From: Sciurus carolinensis | Taxonomy: Eukaryota > Chordata > Mammalia > Rodentia > Sciuridae | Assembly: GCF_902686445.1 (NCBI RefSeq) | Contig: NC_062214.1 | Span: forward strand, 56,827,177 to 56,891,176 | Direction: 5' to 3' | DNA: 64,000 bases | Shown here: positions 22,599 to 34,205 of the stretch, piece by piece | Position numbering within the stretch: position 1 is the stretch's first letter | Layout of the letters: every line of letters begins with the position of its first letter | Notes under the pieces: generated by a model | Database searches by the model: none | Seen by the model: the letters and a program-made list of their open reading frames with translations, nothing else | Told to the model about the DNA's origin: nothing | Translations under genes and position numbers: made by a program

Positions 22599-22729
22599 AG
22601 GGTGACTGTATAATTTGTCTTCCAAACTGGGACACCTTTGAGAGTAAAAGGAAATGCTATTAATAATTCTGCCAGGGCAATAGGTGCAGCTGGGATTGTT
22701 CTGGGCAATCCAGGACATGTGGTCACCCT
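22599..22729. mobile_element. Short DNA transposon with terminal inverted repeats
   Basis: A 131-bp element bounded by AGGGTGAC (22599) and its complement GTCACCCT (ending 22729). Inside are 'TCTTCCAAACTGGGACACCTTTGAGAGT' and 'GGGATTGTTCTGGGCAATCCAGGACATGTGG'. This is a non-autonomous mammalian DNA element known from many genomes. I recall the sequence but not its official name. An 8-bp target duplication is not visible. Confidence 0.65.
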
Positions 22730-23244
22730 GTTGGAAGCCCATGTCAACCTACCAAGGGCCCATTTCAGAGCACTTCAAAAGCCATTCAGTATTAGGGATA
22801 TCATGTTTAGAGGAAGTTGGGTCAATGTCTACCTTTCTCCTTTTTCCAGATTTATGTCTTGGAAATGCAGCAATAAAAGGACTTTGAATTCTAGAAACTT
22901 CTTGGGGATTATTTGTCTTTTGCTGTAAACTCCCCAGGGGTTTATATATTTCTATTTCCTGCCCCCTGTTCTGCCTTGAAGATGCCTACAGTTTCTCTGG
23001 TAGAGGGGCTGGAAAGGAGCATTAGAAGAGTGATGAGGGGAGAGAACTTTGGGAAGAGGTGGCCTATGCTGCCTATTAGATCTTAGCAGATGACCACATG
23101 CAGGTGACTGCGCATGGCCTGGATGGTGGTGTTTCCTGGTGGGAAGAGAATACTCTCCTCTGACCCTGATATCACAGCAATCATCAGTCCTGATAGACAT
23201 AACTGGCACAGATCTATTGTCTTAGAGGGTGTTTGGGACTAAAT

Positions 23245-23335
23245 ACCCATCTGGGCAACTTTGGGCAATCACTTCTCTCCTTGGTTTCCTCATTTATAAA
23301 ATCAGAATTTGGACTAATTCAGGAATAATTTACTG
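23245..23335. repeat. MIR/L2-like fragment
   Basis: Short piece with 'CAACTTTGGGCAATCACTTCTCTCCTTGGTTTCCTCATTTATAAAATCAG'. It matches the text shared by reverse MIR and L2 3' regions. Confidence 0.55.
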
Positions 23336-23351
23336 ACTCTATTTTAGAGTA

Positions 23352-23690
23352 GAATAGGTTGTGCTATGATAGCAAATAGCTCCCAAATCTAAATGTATTA
23401 ACGCAACAAGAATTTATTGCCCACTTATGCTACACATGGAACATGGATAGATTCGGCTCTCTATAGACTCTCTGAGTCCAGGCTCCGTTTCATGTCACAT
23501 GCTTCCATGATCTATATCAAAAGGTACAGGAAAATAGGATTGTACAATAGAAATGAAATACTTTCACCTACAAGTGACATTGCCCATCATGTTTCATTAG
23601 TCAAAATGAGTCAAATGGCCTTAAGGAGACAAAGAAGAGGAGTCTTACCCTGTCTCCCAAACTTGAGAAACCAGACTACTTATAAATGCT
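23352..23690 (-). mobile_element. MLT1-like (MaLR/ERVL) LTR fossil
   Basis: Reverse-orientation LTR pattern: 'GTGCTATGATAGCAAATAGCTCCCAAATC', 'CAACAAGAATTTATTGCCCACTTATGCTACA', 'TCACATGCTTCCATGATC', 'TCATTAGTCAAAATGAGTCAAATGGCC'. No coding matter. The ends are too decayed to show TG/CA or a target duplication, and the subfamily is uncertain. Confidence 0.5.
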
Positions 23691-23988
23691 CCCACGTCTT
23701 CATTTGTTTTTAATTTTAAATTTTACAGTGTCCACATGAAAGTTGAATTGAGGTGAGTGCAATATATAATAGGTAGAAGTGAAGGTGATCTGGTTGCCAT
23801 GGAAGGTGATGACCTAGACCTTCATTTTTCAATGACAACATGAATTTTGCTGTCTTTAAAGAAGGTCACTTAATAACATTGGAGAAGACAGACTGTTAGG
23901 GTTGTAGGGGAGACAAAATATCAGTTAAGGGGCTCCTAGGAAGTTTTTAGATGAGGATGAATGAGGGCTAGAATAGAGGATGGGGGGC

Positions 23989-24535
23989 ATATTAATTACA
24001 TATAGCTACATAACAATTATCCTCCAAGTTAGAGGATTAAAATAACGGCTATTTTGTATCTCACAGTTTCTGTAGGTCAGAATTCTAGGCCTCTAGGCCT
24101 GGCTTGGCTGGGCCCTCTGCTTTGGGTTTTTCTTATAAGCTACAGTGAAGGTGATGATCGGGGTGCTTATCTAAAAGTTCAACTGTGGGACTATGGTGGG
24201 ATCCCTTTCCAAGGCCTTTGGTGGTTACGTAAATGAGATGCTGGACTGAGTTCTCATTTGCTGTTGAATGTTGACTGGGGACATCTTTCAGTTCTCTGTC
24301 CGGGATGTCTCTCCATTAGAACCAAAGTGAGAATGGGAGCAAGATGGAAGTCTAAATGTTGTGTAACCTCAGGATGCAAGTGACATCACATCAACCACAT
24401 CATCTTACTATGTTCTATTGATTAGAACTCACAAGGTCCAGACTATGCTCAAGGTCTCATGCAAGAGGACTGATGACACAATGCTGTGAGCACCAGGAGA
24501 TGGACACCATTTGGAGCCACTGCAGTGGATCTGGG
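23989..24535 (-). mobile_element. MLT1-type MaLR LTR fossil
   Basis: Long, rather complete MLT1 pattern on the minus strand. It has 'AGCTACATAACAATTATCC...AAAATAACGGCTATTTTGTATCTCACAGTTTCTGTAGGTCAG' (the reverse of the polyadenylation end), a 'GGCTTGGCTGGGC' segment, 'CTATGTTCTATTGATTAGAACTCACAAGG', and the 5' end text 'CCAGGAGATGGACACCATTTGGAGCC'. Non-autonomous LTR without coding sequence. It lies 0.3 kb from another LTR in the same orientation. Confidence 0.72.
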
Positions 24536-26990
24536 AGAGGTTGAGAAATTTGAAGTGACATGAAAGAGACTGATGATTCATGGCTTGATGATGAAAAAGG
24601 AGATGTGGCCTCCTGAGCTATAGTTTAGACAAGGAGGAATGATGATGTCATTATTATGTAAGCAGGAGAATGAGGCGTTAGGGGTAGTAAGTTAAGACTT
24701 GCAATACAAATATTCATCTGGGCATGGGTCAGTTCAGGCTCCTAATTTCTCAAGAGGGGCCTCTTGACTCATGACTGAGCACTCACATCCCTCTGCTCTT
24801 TTCTCTCTTATTCTTCTCTCTGCCTCAGAGCTTGACGGAACTAAAGAATTCAGTAATTCAGTAATAGCAAGTAGAGGTGATTGAAGTGGATTTAGCATTC
24901 CAGTCCTTGCAGTAGAAATTACTAGGCTTCTGACTCCTGTTCCAGTGTCCCCAATGTGTTGCTAATGCTGAGGAATCAAAAGGGCCACAGAGCCAGAATT
25001 TGCATGAGGTTTTAGGGGAAAATGAAAATCACACAGGGCTGTACACAGTCAAGTCCATCAGGCTCAGCTTTCTTTGAGAAATACAACAAATGGCCTATTT
25101 AACATTTTTTTTTCATGTGTGTAAATTTCCTAAAAGGTTGACCTAAATGAGTTCTTACCAAGATCTGATAGCCCAGGACAATGGAATAATCCTTTTTAAT
25201 AGGATTATAGTCTGTGCTAAAGGAGACCAGCAGCTTTTAGGCTTTGCATTGTAATATATGCTCAAATAGAGCACAGGAAAGAGACGACATAAAGCAGGTT
25301 TCCTGTGTTCTTTTACATTCCCCAAACCACTAATAGCTCTAACTCACAGTATCCTTGGCTGCTCAAACCACAGATATCTGGTGTCTTCTTCTAGAATTGT
25401 CTCTAACTATACATGATTCCTTAGGCCTCCTTGGACCTCCATGAAAGGAGGCAATGAAATACATGATTCCTCAAGAATAGTAGTGGTGATAGGAGCCTGA
25501 TTTCTTCTGGTACTCCTTCCCTCAAGGTCTCTTAATATCTCTGCTATTTCAGGCTCTTTATTGCATGGGTCAGTGTGAAAGAGACTGCAGACCTGACCTG
25601 GGGACACTTCAGTTGATGTACTGGAGCATGAGCCATGATTGAATCCAGTGACTCTAGGCAGAAGTGATGCAAAGATTTTGTGGAGCTCACTGTAGAAGGT
25701 GCTGCTGTCTGGGAAGGGAGGATAGAAAAAGTTTCCCTAGTGTAAAGCATCTTCTGAGTAATAGGCCTTCTGTCCTTCACTAACTTGGAGAGGAAATGCC
25801 ACCTGACAGGTAGGAGAACATGACTGATAGTAGAGTATAGTAGAGGGATTCCTCTAGAACGACAGGTCCTATAAATGGCAAAGCCAACCAATAAACAACA
25901 ATGATACCAACACTCCTCCTCCAAAACAAAACAAATAAAAACAAGCAGAAAACAAAACCAAAAAACCCAATAAATCCCACCCTTATAGGGGTGAGATCTG
26001 TGTTAGATTAGTAGTAAACTGTTAATTAACAGTATATTCTGTGAAAGGGCCCATGCTCAGTGTGACAGAATATCTAAAGTTAGCACTTTAAGGGCATTAA
26101 GGCTAATTTGAAAATAAATTCACTGGATCATAACAAGTAAATGAGACTGATATTTTGTTAAAATTTTATTCAAGTAAAGAGACACAAAAGGTTATTTTAT
26201 TAATTACCAGTTTGGATGTTCTGTATAGTCACTCTATTACAAAATTTATTTTTTTTATCCTCAATCAAAATCTTCATGTATTTAGCAAGATCCCATCTGC
26301 TTATTTCAAGATATATTTACCTCCCTCCTCCCTCCCTCTCTTCCTTATTTCTTTCATTTCATATGTTTGCAGATGAGAGACCATTACACTAAGGACCAAT
26401 TCTCATTTACTATTGCCTGGGTATATACTTGGAGCATTTCTTGTTGGGTTGTCCACTTAAGAGGGACCCTACACTGCTTTGACTGCTAAGGTTCAAAAAA
26501 ATCAAAGATGGAAACTTGGAATGAGTGAGGTAATAAATGGCATATGACACTAGGGGAAGGTATTTTAGGAGGAGAAAACTTAACCAAACCAACATCTTTT
26601 ATTAAATATTGCTGGTGCATAGGACCATAGAAACTAGTGCACCTGCCCTCGAGTGTCTTTTAGAGAAAACAAGACTGGTGAACAGAAAGTCATCCTCAGA
26701 GAGCTGGGATCACAGAAGTCTCATTTGTGGTCAGTCCAGTGTCTTAAATAATGCATAATGCTAAAAAAGTGTTAACTGAATGACTGAATGTGAAAGTTAA
26801 GGAGGATAAATGGTGTTCAGGAAAAGGAGGCACTGATTTGGGCTCAGTTGCCTGCAAAGAGGAGCCATATGCCCCCAACATACCTATCCCTGTGTCTAGG
26901 ATCCTGTTGTGCCCCTCCCTGATTTTCTCTGTTACTAAATATATCCAGCATTTCAAAGTTCTTTGGCATTTTCTACAAGTGTGAGAAAGT
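24536..26990. other. Unclassified intergenic stretch
   Basis: No gene is recognised. An A-rich simple stretch (AAAAC/AAAC units) lies at about 25920-25975 and a CCT-rich run at about 26323-26345. The 126-codon minus frame at 25544-25924 and its neighbours have no motifs. The minus frame at 25780-25980 is hydrophobic only because it reads the A-rich run as Phe/Leu/Val codons. Confidence 0.4.
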
Positions 26991-26991
26991 G

Positions 26992-27175
26992 AGCTGGAAT
27001 CCTTTGGAAAAATATCTCATTTGATTGTTAAATAATTCCATGAGAAAGGTACTATTTTTGTCTTCATTTTATAGCAATGGGCATAGGCACAAGAGACTAA
27101 GGAGCTTTCTTAGGAGCTCAGAGCTGGTAAAAATTGGTTCAGAGTGATGTTCAGGTCTGCTGGGTTCCAAATCTC
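26992..27175 (+). repeat. MIR SINE
   Basis: MIR order: 'ATCTCATTTGATTGTTAAATAATTCCATGAGAAAGGTACTATTTTTGTCTTCATTTTATAG', 'AGACTAAGGAGCTTTCTTAGG', 'CAGAGCTGG', ending near 'GGTCTGCTGGGTTCCAAATC'. Confidence 0.65.
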
Positions 27176-29005
27176 ATCTCACATTTTTCAAGTCATGCTT
27201 CTCTCTCCCCATCTTTCCTCTACCTCCCCGTCCCCAATCCTTTCCCTGCAATGGACTTGTTGAGTTTCCATTATATATTATATGTAGACTTTACACTTGT
27301 GGAGGACTGTTTGCTAGATTGCACAGGATAGATTCTCAGATTCACTGTTGTATTGATCATGGATGAGACCAACCAGAACTCCACTGTCCGTGCTCAGCCC
27401 TGACTAGACACCTTGCTGCTTCTACTGTTCAGATGCTGCTTCTGTAGCCACCTTACCTTCTTGTCAACCTACCCAGACTCAGCTGGGAAGCCAAACCAAC
27501 ATGGGAGACCAGGATTTAATGAGACTAGGGTTCCATGTACAATGGGCCCACTCTCCGTGTAACATAGAAAGTTGATACGAGGAGACTAATGTTGCACATG
27601 TTAGAATTCTAAATTCAAATCCAGTAAATATTTACTGAACATCATAGGGAGAAATATACTCCTTAAAGACTAAAAAATATAGAGGGTGAGAGAAATGAAA
27701 AATAAGACTATATGACTTCCTGGAGGGTAGGAGTGTGTAACCCTGACTCAGAATCAGAAAGGCTCCTAGAGGCTGATTCAGTACCAGGACCCATGTTTCC
27801 TGGACTCCAGACTGTCCTGTCTGAAAGTTCTTGGTATAAAAGCTGACACTGGTCTGCTGTGTTTCCCACAACCACCTTTCTTGGCCTGCCTCTTGCCTAG
27901 AGGGTACATTTACACACCTGCTATCAACATTTGAGAGGTGCTGGGGGTTCCTCATCACAAGTAGATGGCATCACCTGGAGCTGGTGGGACTGAATTGTTA
28001 AGTCGTGGCTTTTGGGAACTGTGCTTAGGTATGGGGCTCTAACTAGAGAATCAAACCCTGGCTCCTTCAAGGACAAACAGGAGGGACCCAGGGATTCTGA
28101 TGTGGATGGAAACCATATTAAGGTCCTTTGCACAGGTTCAGTGGACCTCCAGTCCTATTGGCTGGCCAGTTCTTCTGCACATCTACTCTTGGGCTATTTT
28201 GGCTTTTGCTTGAGTCTTCATCTTTAGCACTTGGATTTCTGTTTGATTTTTCAAACTGACTCTCCTTGGCCCATGATTGATTTGGTCTCCTGATTGGAAG
28301 AGCACCACTGTGACCTGTAACCCTGTCTACTTATAGTATGTTACCTCCAGACTCTAGCCTGTAGACTCAGACTTGCACTATGTGTTTTGGAAAGGAATAG
28401 CTTGGATCAAAGCCAGCAGGCCTGTGTAGCCCATGTAAATAGAGATATCTTGTAAATAGCCCTAGCTGAGTTCCCACATGCCTCTGTGAGCCTGGCATTC
28501 TACCTGTCAGCCAAGTTCACTCTGCCCTTGAACTTTCTCACTTGGGTCATCAAGAAAGAGACCTTGGTACATTTCAAATCTCTAAGATGAGTTTACAGAA
28601 ATGCTGCTGGGATCCTTCTCAGTGATGATTTATGCATGTGAGTGAAAAAGTGTGCAGTTTTTGCTCCTTTTAAAACTTAGTAATGACCTACAGGGAGAAC
28701 ATTATATCTGTGTCTGTTCTTTTCTCTGTATCTATGTCTCTTCCTCTATCTAAATATGTATTTCTACATCTATATTTATTTGTATAGGGACCCAATGGCA
28801 TGAATTTAGTAGTCCGGCAGAGCTCTGTCATACCATTGTCTATTATTTATATTCGACCTAGTAGAATTTGACACTTATTTGCAATGCAAAGTTGCATTAT
28901 GTCCTTCAAGAAATATATGTAAATATAGACCAACCCTTCAAGCAAAATAAAAATATATGTCTTAGCTATGGAGATGAGAGTATTGAACTCACCTAAGAAA
29001 AATAC
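27176..29005. other. Unclassified intergenic stretch
   Basis: No gene or repeat family is recognised. A TCTA/TCTG-rich degenerate microsatellite lies at about 28705-28790. The 108-codon minus frame at 27632-27958 has no motif. Confidence 0.4.
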
Positions 29006-29009
29006 CCGC

Positions 29010-29150
29010 TGGGAAAAGGAGATCCTAAGTAAGTGACCTTGGGCAAGATCCTCAAACTCTTAGATTTTCGGCTTCCTCCTTAGGGGAAGAAGAGAGTGCT
29101 GGGGGTAGATATGGATCAGATGATCTCTGAGGGAAGGCCAACTTCTATGA
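29010..29150 (-). repeat. MIR-like fragment
   Basis: 'AAGTGACCTTGGGCAAGATCCTCAAACTC' followed by 'CTTCCTCCTTAGG' and 'GATCAGATGATCTCTGAGG'. This is the reverse MIR/MIR3 core pattern. Confidence 0.55.
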
Positions 29151-29924
29151 TCATGGCTTACTGTCATCGTTTAAGGAGTAGTTCTTTCTCCAAATCTGGT
29201 CTGGTGGATTCTTCTTATGAAATTACAATTGCATGTAGATAAGTAGAATCTTCCTGGGTCTGGATTGTGTGTCACTCAAGTATAGTTAGAAAACCCATGC
29301 CAGATAGGTTAGCAGAGGGAATTGAATATAAGAAACCAGTTACAACGTGTTGAAAGCATAGCAAAACTAAACAGAGGACAGTGAGGAAACTCAAGATTAA
29401 CAATAGCAGGAAGTCATTACCTGTAGGGACAAGGGGTAGAGGTAGTATTGTCAGAGCACAAGATCTGGGGCTCCTGGGACAGAAGGAGAGAAGGGCATAC
29501 TAATGATATCTTGAACCACATTGGACATAGTTACTCTTGGGAGTATCACTGAAAGCATAAAGAGAAATAACCTGGTTTATTTGTTCCTTTCTTGCTGATT
29601 GACCCAAGGTGCTAATGGAAGCCACAAGGCAATGAATTTGGAATACATTGTCTGTAGCGTTCACCTCCTGTAATACAGAGCAGGCAAAGAAAGAGTAGGG
29701 GTTGGATCTGAGGGCAAGTAAGCAGCATGCTGGCTCCAGTGGGCTATGAAGTACCAGTAAAACCTGTATTATGCCCATCCTAGCCTTGCTTTCCAATGAC
29801 TTGGCTGCTGTAGAAATGAAAAGGCATATTTTAGACCTTTGCTATCCTTATCGCCTACATTTGGTTTGATCTAAGCAGCTTCTAGTTTCCCAGTTATAAC
29901 AAACCTGTGGGAACTCCAATTAAT

Positions 29925-30050
29925 AACTGATTTCTGAGCACTGGCTATGTGCTATGCAGTTTGTAGACAGTATCTCCTTCTGTCCTCTGGCAACACTACT
30001 TAAAGATATAAGCAACTATATATTTTTTATTTAGCTTTTAATTTTTTACA
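29925..30050 (+). repeat. MIR fragment (5' half)
   Basis: 'CTGAGCACTGGCTATGTGCTATGCAGTTTGTAGACAGTATCTCC' is the MIR 5' region. The 3' half is lost in AT-rich DNA. Confidence 0.6.
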
Positions 30051-30764
30051 GACAGCATTTATATTATTTAAAGTCAAGAAAATGTAACTGAGATGGAACC
30101 ATGTGCCTAAGAGTCCCATGTGGACAAGGATGCATAGCAGGGAATTCTGCCTTTATACTCCTTCTCAAACAGAGGTAAGGCCAAGTCAGGTAGAGTTCAC
30201 CATTTTTATGAAATATCATTTTGATTTCTGGAAGCAATGACTTTGCAATGCCAGGAAGCAGTAGCAACAGCAAACATTCAGAAAGGGTGTAGCTTCTGGT
30301 CTCAACCCTTCCGAGAAGCATTCACTTGGAGGATAGCACACTCTTCACCAGTCCCTTCCATGCAGGGGGCTTCAGGCTTCTAATTCTTCCTGGCAGCTTA
30401 TTGGAATCATACACTTCCTGGCCTTCAGTACCAGATTTCTTTATTTACGGTATCACACTTGGCTGGTAAAAGTGGTGGTGGAAAATAGGATATTACAGAT
30501 GCTATTTGGAAGAAGTTGCTGAGTAAGGCCATTAAAAGCAAGAGTAAAAATGAGGTGGGGAGATAAGTGAATTGTTTTTCTCCCTTTGAAGGGGAGGAAG
30601 GTTGGTGGTGGTGACAGGGAAGTGCTGGAGCAGCATGCAGCTGCAAGTGGGGATGGGCCAGGTGGAACTGGGAAGATGCTAGGTAGGACGTGAAAAAGAA
30701 GCAGATGAGCCCAGTAGTGGATAGTCTGCGGGGTGAAGGCAAGATGCAAGAGGACAGCTGTTTA
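30051..30764. other. Unclassified intergenic stretch
   Basis: No gene or repeat is recognised. Purine-rich on the plus strand at about 30470-30720, so the minus strand gives two overlapping Ser/Pro/Leu-rich frames (30425-30781 and 30453-30749). Their coexistence in two frames of one strand argues that neither is real. Confidence 0.4.
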
Positions 30765-31039
30765 AGAAAATTAATATCCACAACATATTCAAAGCTTTAA
30801 GAAAACTTACTACCAAAACACACAACAAAGCAAAACAAATAACACAAAAAATAAAAACAACCAATTAATAAATGGGAATATGAATTAAGCAGACTCCTCT
30901 TAAAAAAGAAATACAAATGACCAACAAATATGTGAAAAAATGTTCAATATCTTTAGCAATCATTGAAATGCAAATCAAAGCTACACTGGGATTTCATCTT
31001 TCTTCACTTAGAATGGTAGTCACCAAGAATACAAATATT

Positions 31040-31648
31040 GTGAATTGAGTTGCTATAAACATTGATGTGGCTGCATTATTATAGTATGCTAATTTTAAGT
31101 CCTTTGGGTATAAACTGAGGAGTGGGATAACTGGATCAAAAGGTGGGTCCATTTCAAGTTTTCTGAGGAATCTCCACACTGCTTTCCATAACCTAAATGC
31201 CCTTCAACAGATGAATGGACAAATAAAGTGTGGTATGTATACACAATGGAATATTATTCAGTCATAAAGAAGAATAATATTATGGCATTTGCAGATACAT
31301 GGATGGAATTAGAGAATATCATGCTAAGTGAAATAAGCCAATCCCAAAAAACCAAAGGCTGAATGTTTTCCCTGATAAGTGGATGATGATATATAATGGG
31401 GGTGGGGGAATGGAAGGTGAGAGAAGAATGGAAGAATTTTAGGTTACATAGAGAGAAATGAGAGGGAGGAGGGGGGTATGAAAATTAGTGGAATGAGACA
31501 GACATCATTATCCTATGTACGTGTATGATTACACAAATGGTATGCATGTACATTGTACACAACCATAGCAATGAAAAGATGAACCCCATTTGTGTACAAT
31601 GAATCAAAATGCAGTCTGTGAAAATAAAATAATAATAATAATAAAAAG
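31040..31648 (+). mobile_element. Younger L1 with 5' inversion, inserted in older L1
   Basis: The 3' part (31191-31648) is sense L1 from 'ACCTAAATGCCCTTCAACAG' to a 3' UTR and an AATAAT-rich tail. The 5' part (31040-31190) is antisense: its minus strand encodes an ORF2 C-terminal stretch beginning MWRFLRKLEMDPPFDPVIPL and containing SLYPKDLKLAYY. This is the classical outcome of twin priming, with about 25-30 bp of L1 lost at the inversion junction. Target duplications flank it: TACAAATATT (31030-31039) and TATAAATATT (31649-31658), one mismatch. It is inactive. Confidence 0.87.
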
Positions 31649-31734
31649 TATAAATATTAATAAATGCTGGAAAGAGAGAGGAGGAAAATGAACACTTTCA
31701 CATTGTTGGTAGGATTGTAAATCAGTACAACCAC

Positions 31735-32268
31735 TGTAATGGTTAATTTGAATTGACAACTTGATTGGATTAAAAGATGCAGATGATTGAAAGGCTTCTG
31801 TGTGTGTCAGTGATTGGCATGTGTGATAGTGAACTGAAGTGGAAACTCTCCCTAAGAGTAGGCAGTACAGTCCAACAGGTTGGTGGTTTGGATGGAATAA
31901 AAGTCAGAAGAACAAGGAAGCAGCAGTAGATGCAAGCTTGATTCTTCTTGAACAGGTTCTTGATTTCTGCTGTGATTGCGTGAGGATATCACACTCTTGC
32001 TTCTTCACTCTTCCAAAGTGGGCTCTACCAGTGAGTCTCTAGGGAGTTTCCAGAATCCTTCATCTCAGTCAAGGGTAGCACCACTGATTCCTCTTGTTCT
32101 AAGGTTTCAGCCTCTTGAACTGTGCAGCAACAGTACCTCCAGCTCTCCACTGCAGACAGCCATTGTGGACTATCCAGATTCAGGTTGTGTAAGACAATCT
32201 AATAAATCCCCTTTTTATAATCATACTTCCTGTTGATTCTGTTCCTCTAGAGAACCCTAATTAATACA
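31735..32268 (+). mobile_element. ERVL-type (MLT2/MT2-like) solo LTR inserted in L1
   Basis: 534-bp LTR starting TGTAATGGTTAATTT and ending CCCTAATTAATACA, so it has TGT...ACA termini. A polyadenylation signal AATAAA is at 32201-32206, followed by 'GATTCTGTTCCTCTAGAGAACCCTAATTAATACA', typical of ERVL LTRs of the MLT2 group. A perfect 5-bp target duplication ACCAC occurs at 31730-31734 and 32269-32273. It interrupts the L1 phrase GTACAACCACTATGG. No internal retroviral sequence remains, so it is a solo LTR left by recombination. Confidence 0.88.
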
Positions 32269-33099
32269 ACCACTATGGAAATCAGTATGGAGGCTCCTCA
32301 AGAGAGAAGGAACAGAACTACCATAGGATTCAGCTATGCCACATCTTTGTATTGATCCTAAAGAATTAAAGTCAGCAATACATACATATCCATGTTTATA
32401 GTAGTACAATTCACAATAGCCAAACTGGAATAGGTCTAGGTGTCCAACAGTGGATAAATGGGTAAATAAAATGTGGCATATGTACACAATGAAGTTTTAT
32501 TCAGCCGTAAAGAAAAATGAAATTATGTTATTTTCAGGAAAATGGATGGAACTTGAGAGCTTTATGTTAAGTGAAATAAGTTAAACTAAGAAAGTCAAGG
32601 TTTGTATGTTTTCTTTCATATGTAGAAACTAGAGAGGACAAAAGCAAATAAAAACGGAGAGTTCGTGAACATAAATGAAAAGTAGTAAAATAGAGGAACG
32701 GGACCAAGAGGAGGGAGGTGGGGAGAGAAAGGGGGAGGTATTGGGGAACAAAAATGACCAAATTGTTATATTGTGTGTATGTATTAATGTGCAATAATTA
32801 ATCCCAATATTATGTATAATTATAATGCACCAATACAAAAAGGAAAGTGATTATCACCTATCATAAATTGGTCATTCATTAACTGTTAAATTAATTTAAA
32901 AAGAAAAAGAGGACTGTTGTATGGAATCCAGAGAACCAGGGTACAAGGGCTCATGTACTCTTCTTACTATAAGAAAATTGTTGGGATAAGGATGATAGAT
33001 TAGGGCTGGGCCTGAAACAGGCATCCAGGAGCATTCAAGAATACTTAGGAAGCATTCAGGAATTTGAACTTGTGAGTAGTATTCCCATGGACAGTAGTA

Positions 33100-33260
33100 T
33101 TCCCATGAGCCTCAGATCCCTTTTTAACAGATTAATAGTGTTATTAAAACTTCTTATATCATCTGGTGGAGGTGAAGATTGAGTGAGGTAATGGATATGA
33201 AAGTGCTTTATTAATTGGTTAAAATTGTGCAGTTAATTCTGAGTATGTCCCACAGTTGCC
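33100..33260 (-). repeat. MIR fragment
   Basis: Reverse MIR text: 'GCCTCAGATCCCTTTTTAACAGATTAATAGTG', then 'GTGAAGATTGAGTGAGGTAATGGATATGAAAGTGCTTTATTAA'. Just upstream, a direct repeat of GTAGTATTCCCATG occurs twice (about 33077-33107). Confidence 0.5.
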
Positions 33261-34098
33261 CTAAAATGGCAAGATGTTCACAGTATGGGAGTTGTTTACA
33301 TTTTATCCCATACTAGTCAGAACCCAACCTGCTTCTGATCTCTTTACAAGAGATGTGGCCAGGAAAGAGGAACTTTAGTAGTAACTGAAGGCAAATGGAT
33401 AAAGAGTATGAAGGACCAGATGTAGTAGATGTGAGTCAGGATGGAGAGACTGGCAAGATTAAATAGTCTGTGAAACTGCATAGGGCAAAGTTAGAACCAA
33501 TGTTTAGAAACTTCAGAAAGGCAAACTTCAGTGCAATCCAAGAAAGACTTACTGATAATTTAAGTTACTGGATGATTAACATTGCAAAGTAGTGAGTTCC
33601 CCACCACTGGAGGCATTCAAACTGAGAGTGATCATTATAGAAGAGATACTGATTTATAGCCCTGGGTTTTACATGATGGTTTGGGAGAGGTCTCACGACA
33701 TTGACAACTGTAAAGTAATTTTTCTCTGTCTCATCACAAACATGACCCATTTCTTAGTAAGCATTTGATTTGATGATAAAAAGAAGGCTCAGGGACTCCA
33801 AAGGTAAAGAAGGCACAGGAACCCCAAAGAGAAACCAAATTACCCACTAAAAGGAGCCCCAAGTTTCTATAAAGGCAAAACTGCTGATGCATCCTTGATT
33901 GCTGGGAATAGTGATTAGCTGTTCTAGCTCTGTGATATCATGTGTTTTCCCCAAATGTCTTCTAAATCTATCATGGTGCATCCTTTATCCTGGAGAATAA
34001 AATGAGGCAGGTAGTAATATTCACATTTAGCAAGTAGGACAACCAGGAAACAGAAACATGTATGACTGTAAATTATACATGGAGCTGGCTGGAATCTG
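33261..34098. other. Unclassified intergenic stretch
   Basis: No gene or repeat family is recognised on either strand. Confidence 0.4.
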
Positions 34099-34099
34099 G

Positions 34100-34205
34100 A
34101 AAAGTGAGTCATTCCAGACCTCTTATTTTATAGATAGGAAAACTGAGGCACAGGAAAGCACAGCCATTTTCCCAAACTCATATTCTGATTAGTGCTCGGG
34201 CTGAG
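34100..34205 (+). repeat. MIR fragment (3' half)
   Basis: 'TCTTATTTTATAGATAGGAAAACTGAGGCACAGGAAAGCACAG' is the MIR 'cattttacagatgaggaaactgaggca' region, followed by decayed sequence up to GGGCTGAGTC. Confidence 0.65.

Larger units (their letters stand above)
30765..32846 (+). mobile_element. Older L1 3' end, split by two later insertions
   Basis: L1 ORF2/3' UTR in sense orientation, in three pieces that join in the correct L1 order. 30765-31039 runs from 'TTAATATCCACAACATATTC' to 'GTCACCAAGAATACAAATATT'. 31659-31734 runs from 'AATAAATGCTGGAAAG' to 'GTAAATCAGTACAACCAC'. 32274-32846 runs from 'TATGGAAATCAGTATGGAGG' through 'CAATAGCCAAACTGG' and 'AATGGATGGAACTTGAG' to the tail 'AATGCACCAATACAAAAAGG'. 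The gaps are filled by a younger L1 (31040-31648) and an LTR (31735-32268). ORF2 is riddled with stops. It is 5' truncated and inactive. Confidence 0.85.

Noticed and set aside
30425..30781. Pro/Ser/Leu-rich minus-strand protein
   Set aside because: Two overlapping frames on the same strand look equally plausible because the DNA is purine/pyrimidine skewed. Neither has a domain.
30765..31650. One L1 with a simple internal inversion
   Set aside because: The target duplications and the resumption of host L1 sequence at 31659 show instead a second, 5'-inverted L1 inserted into the first.
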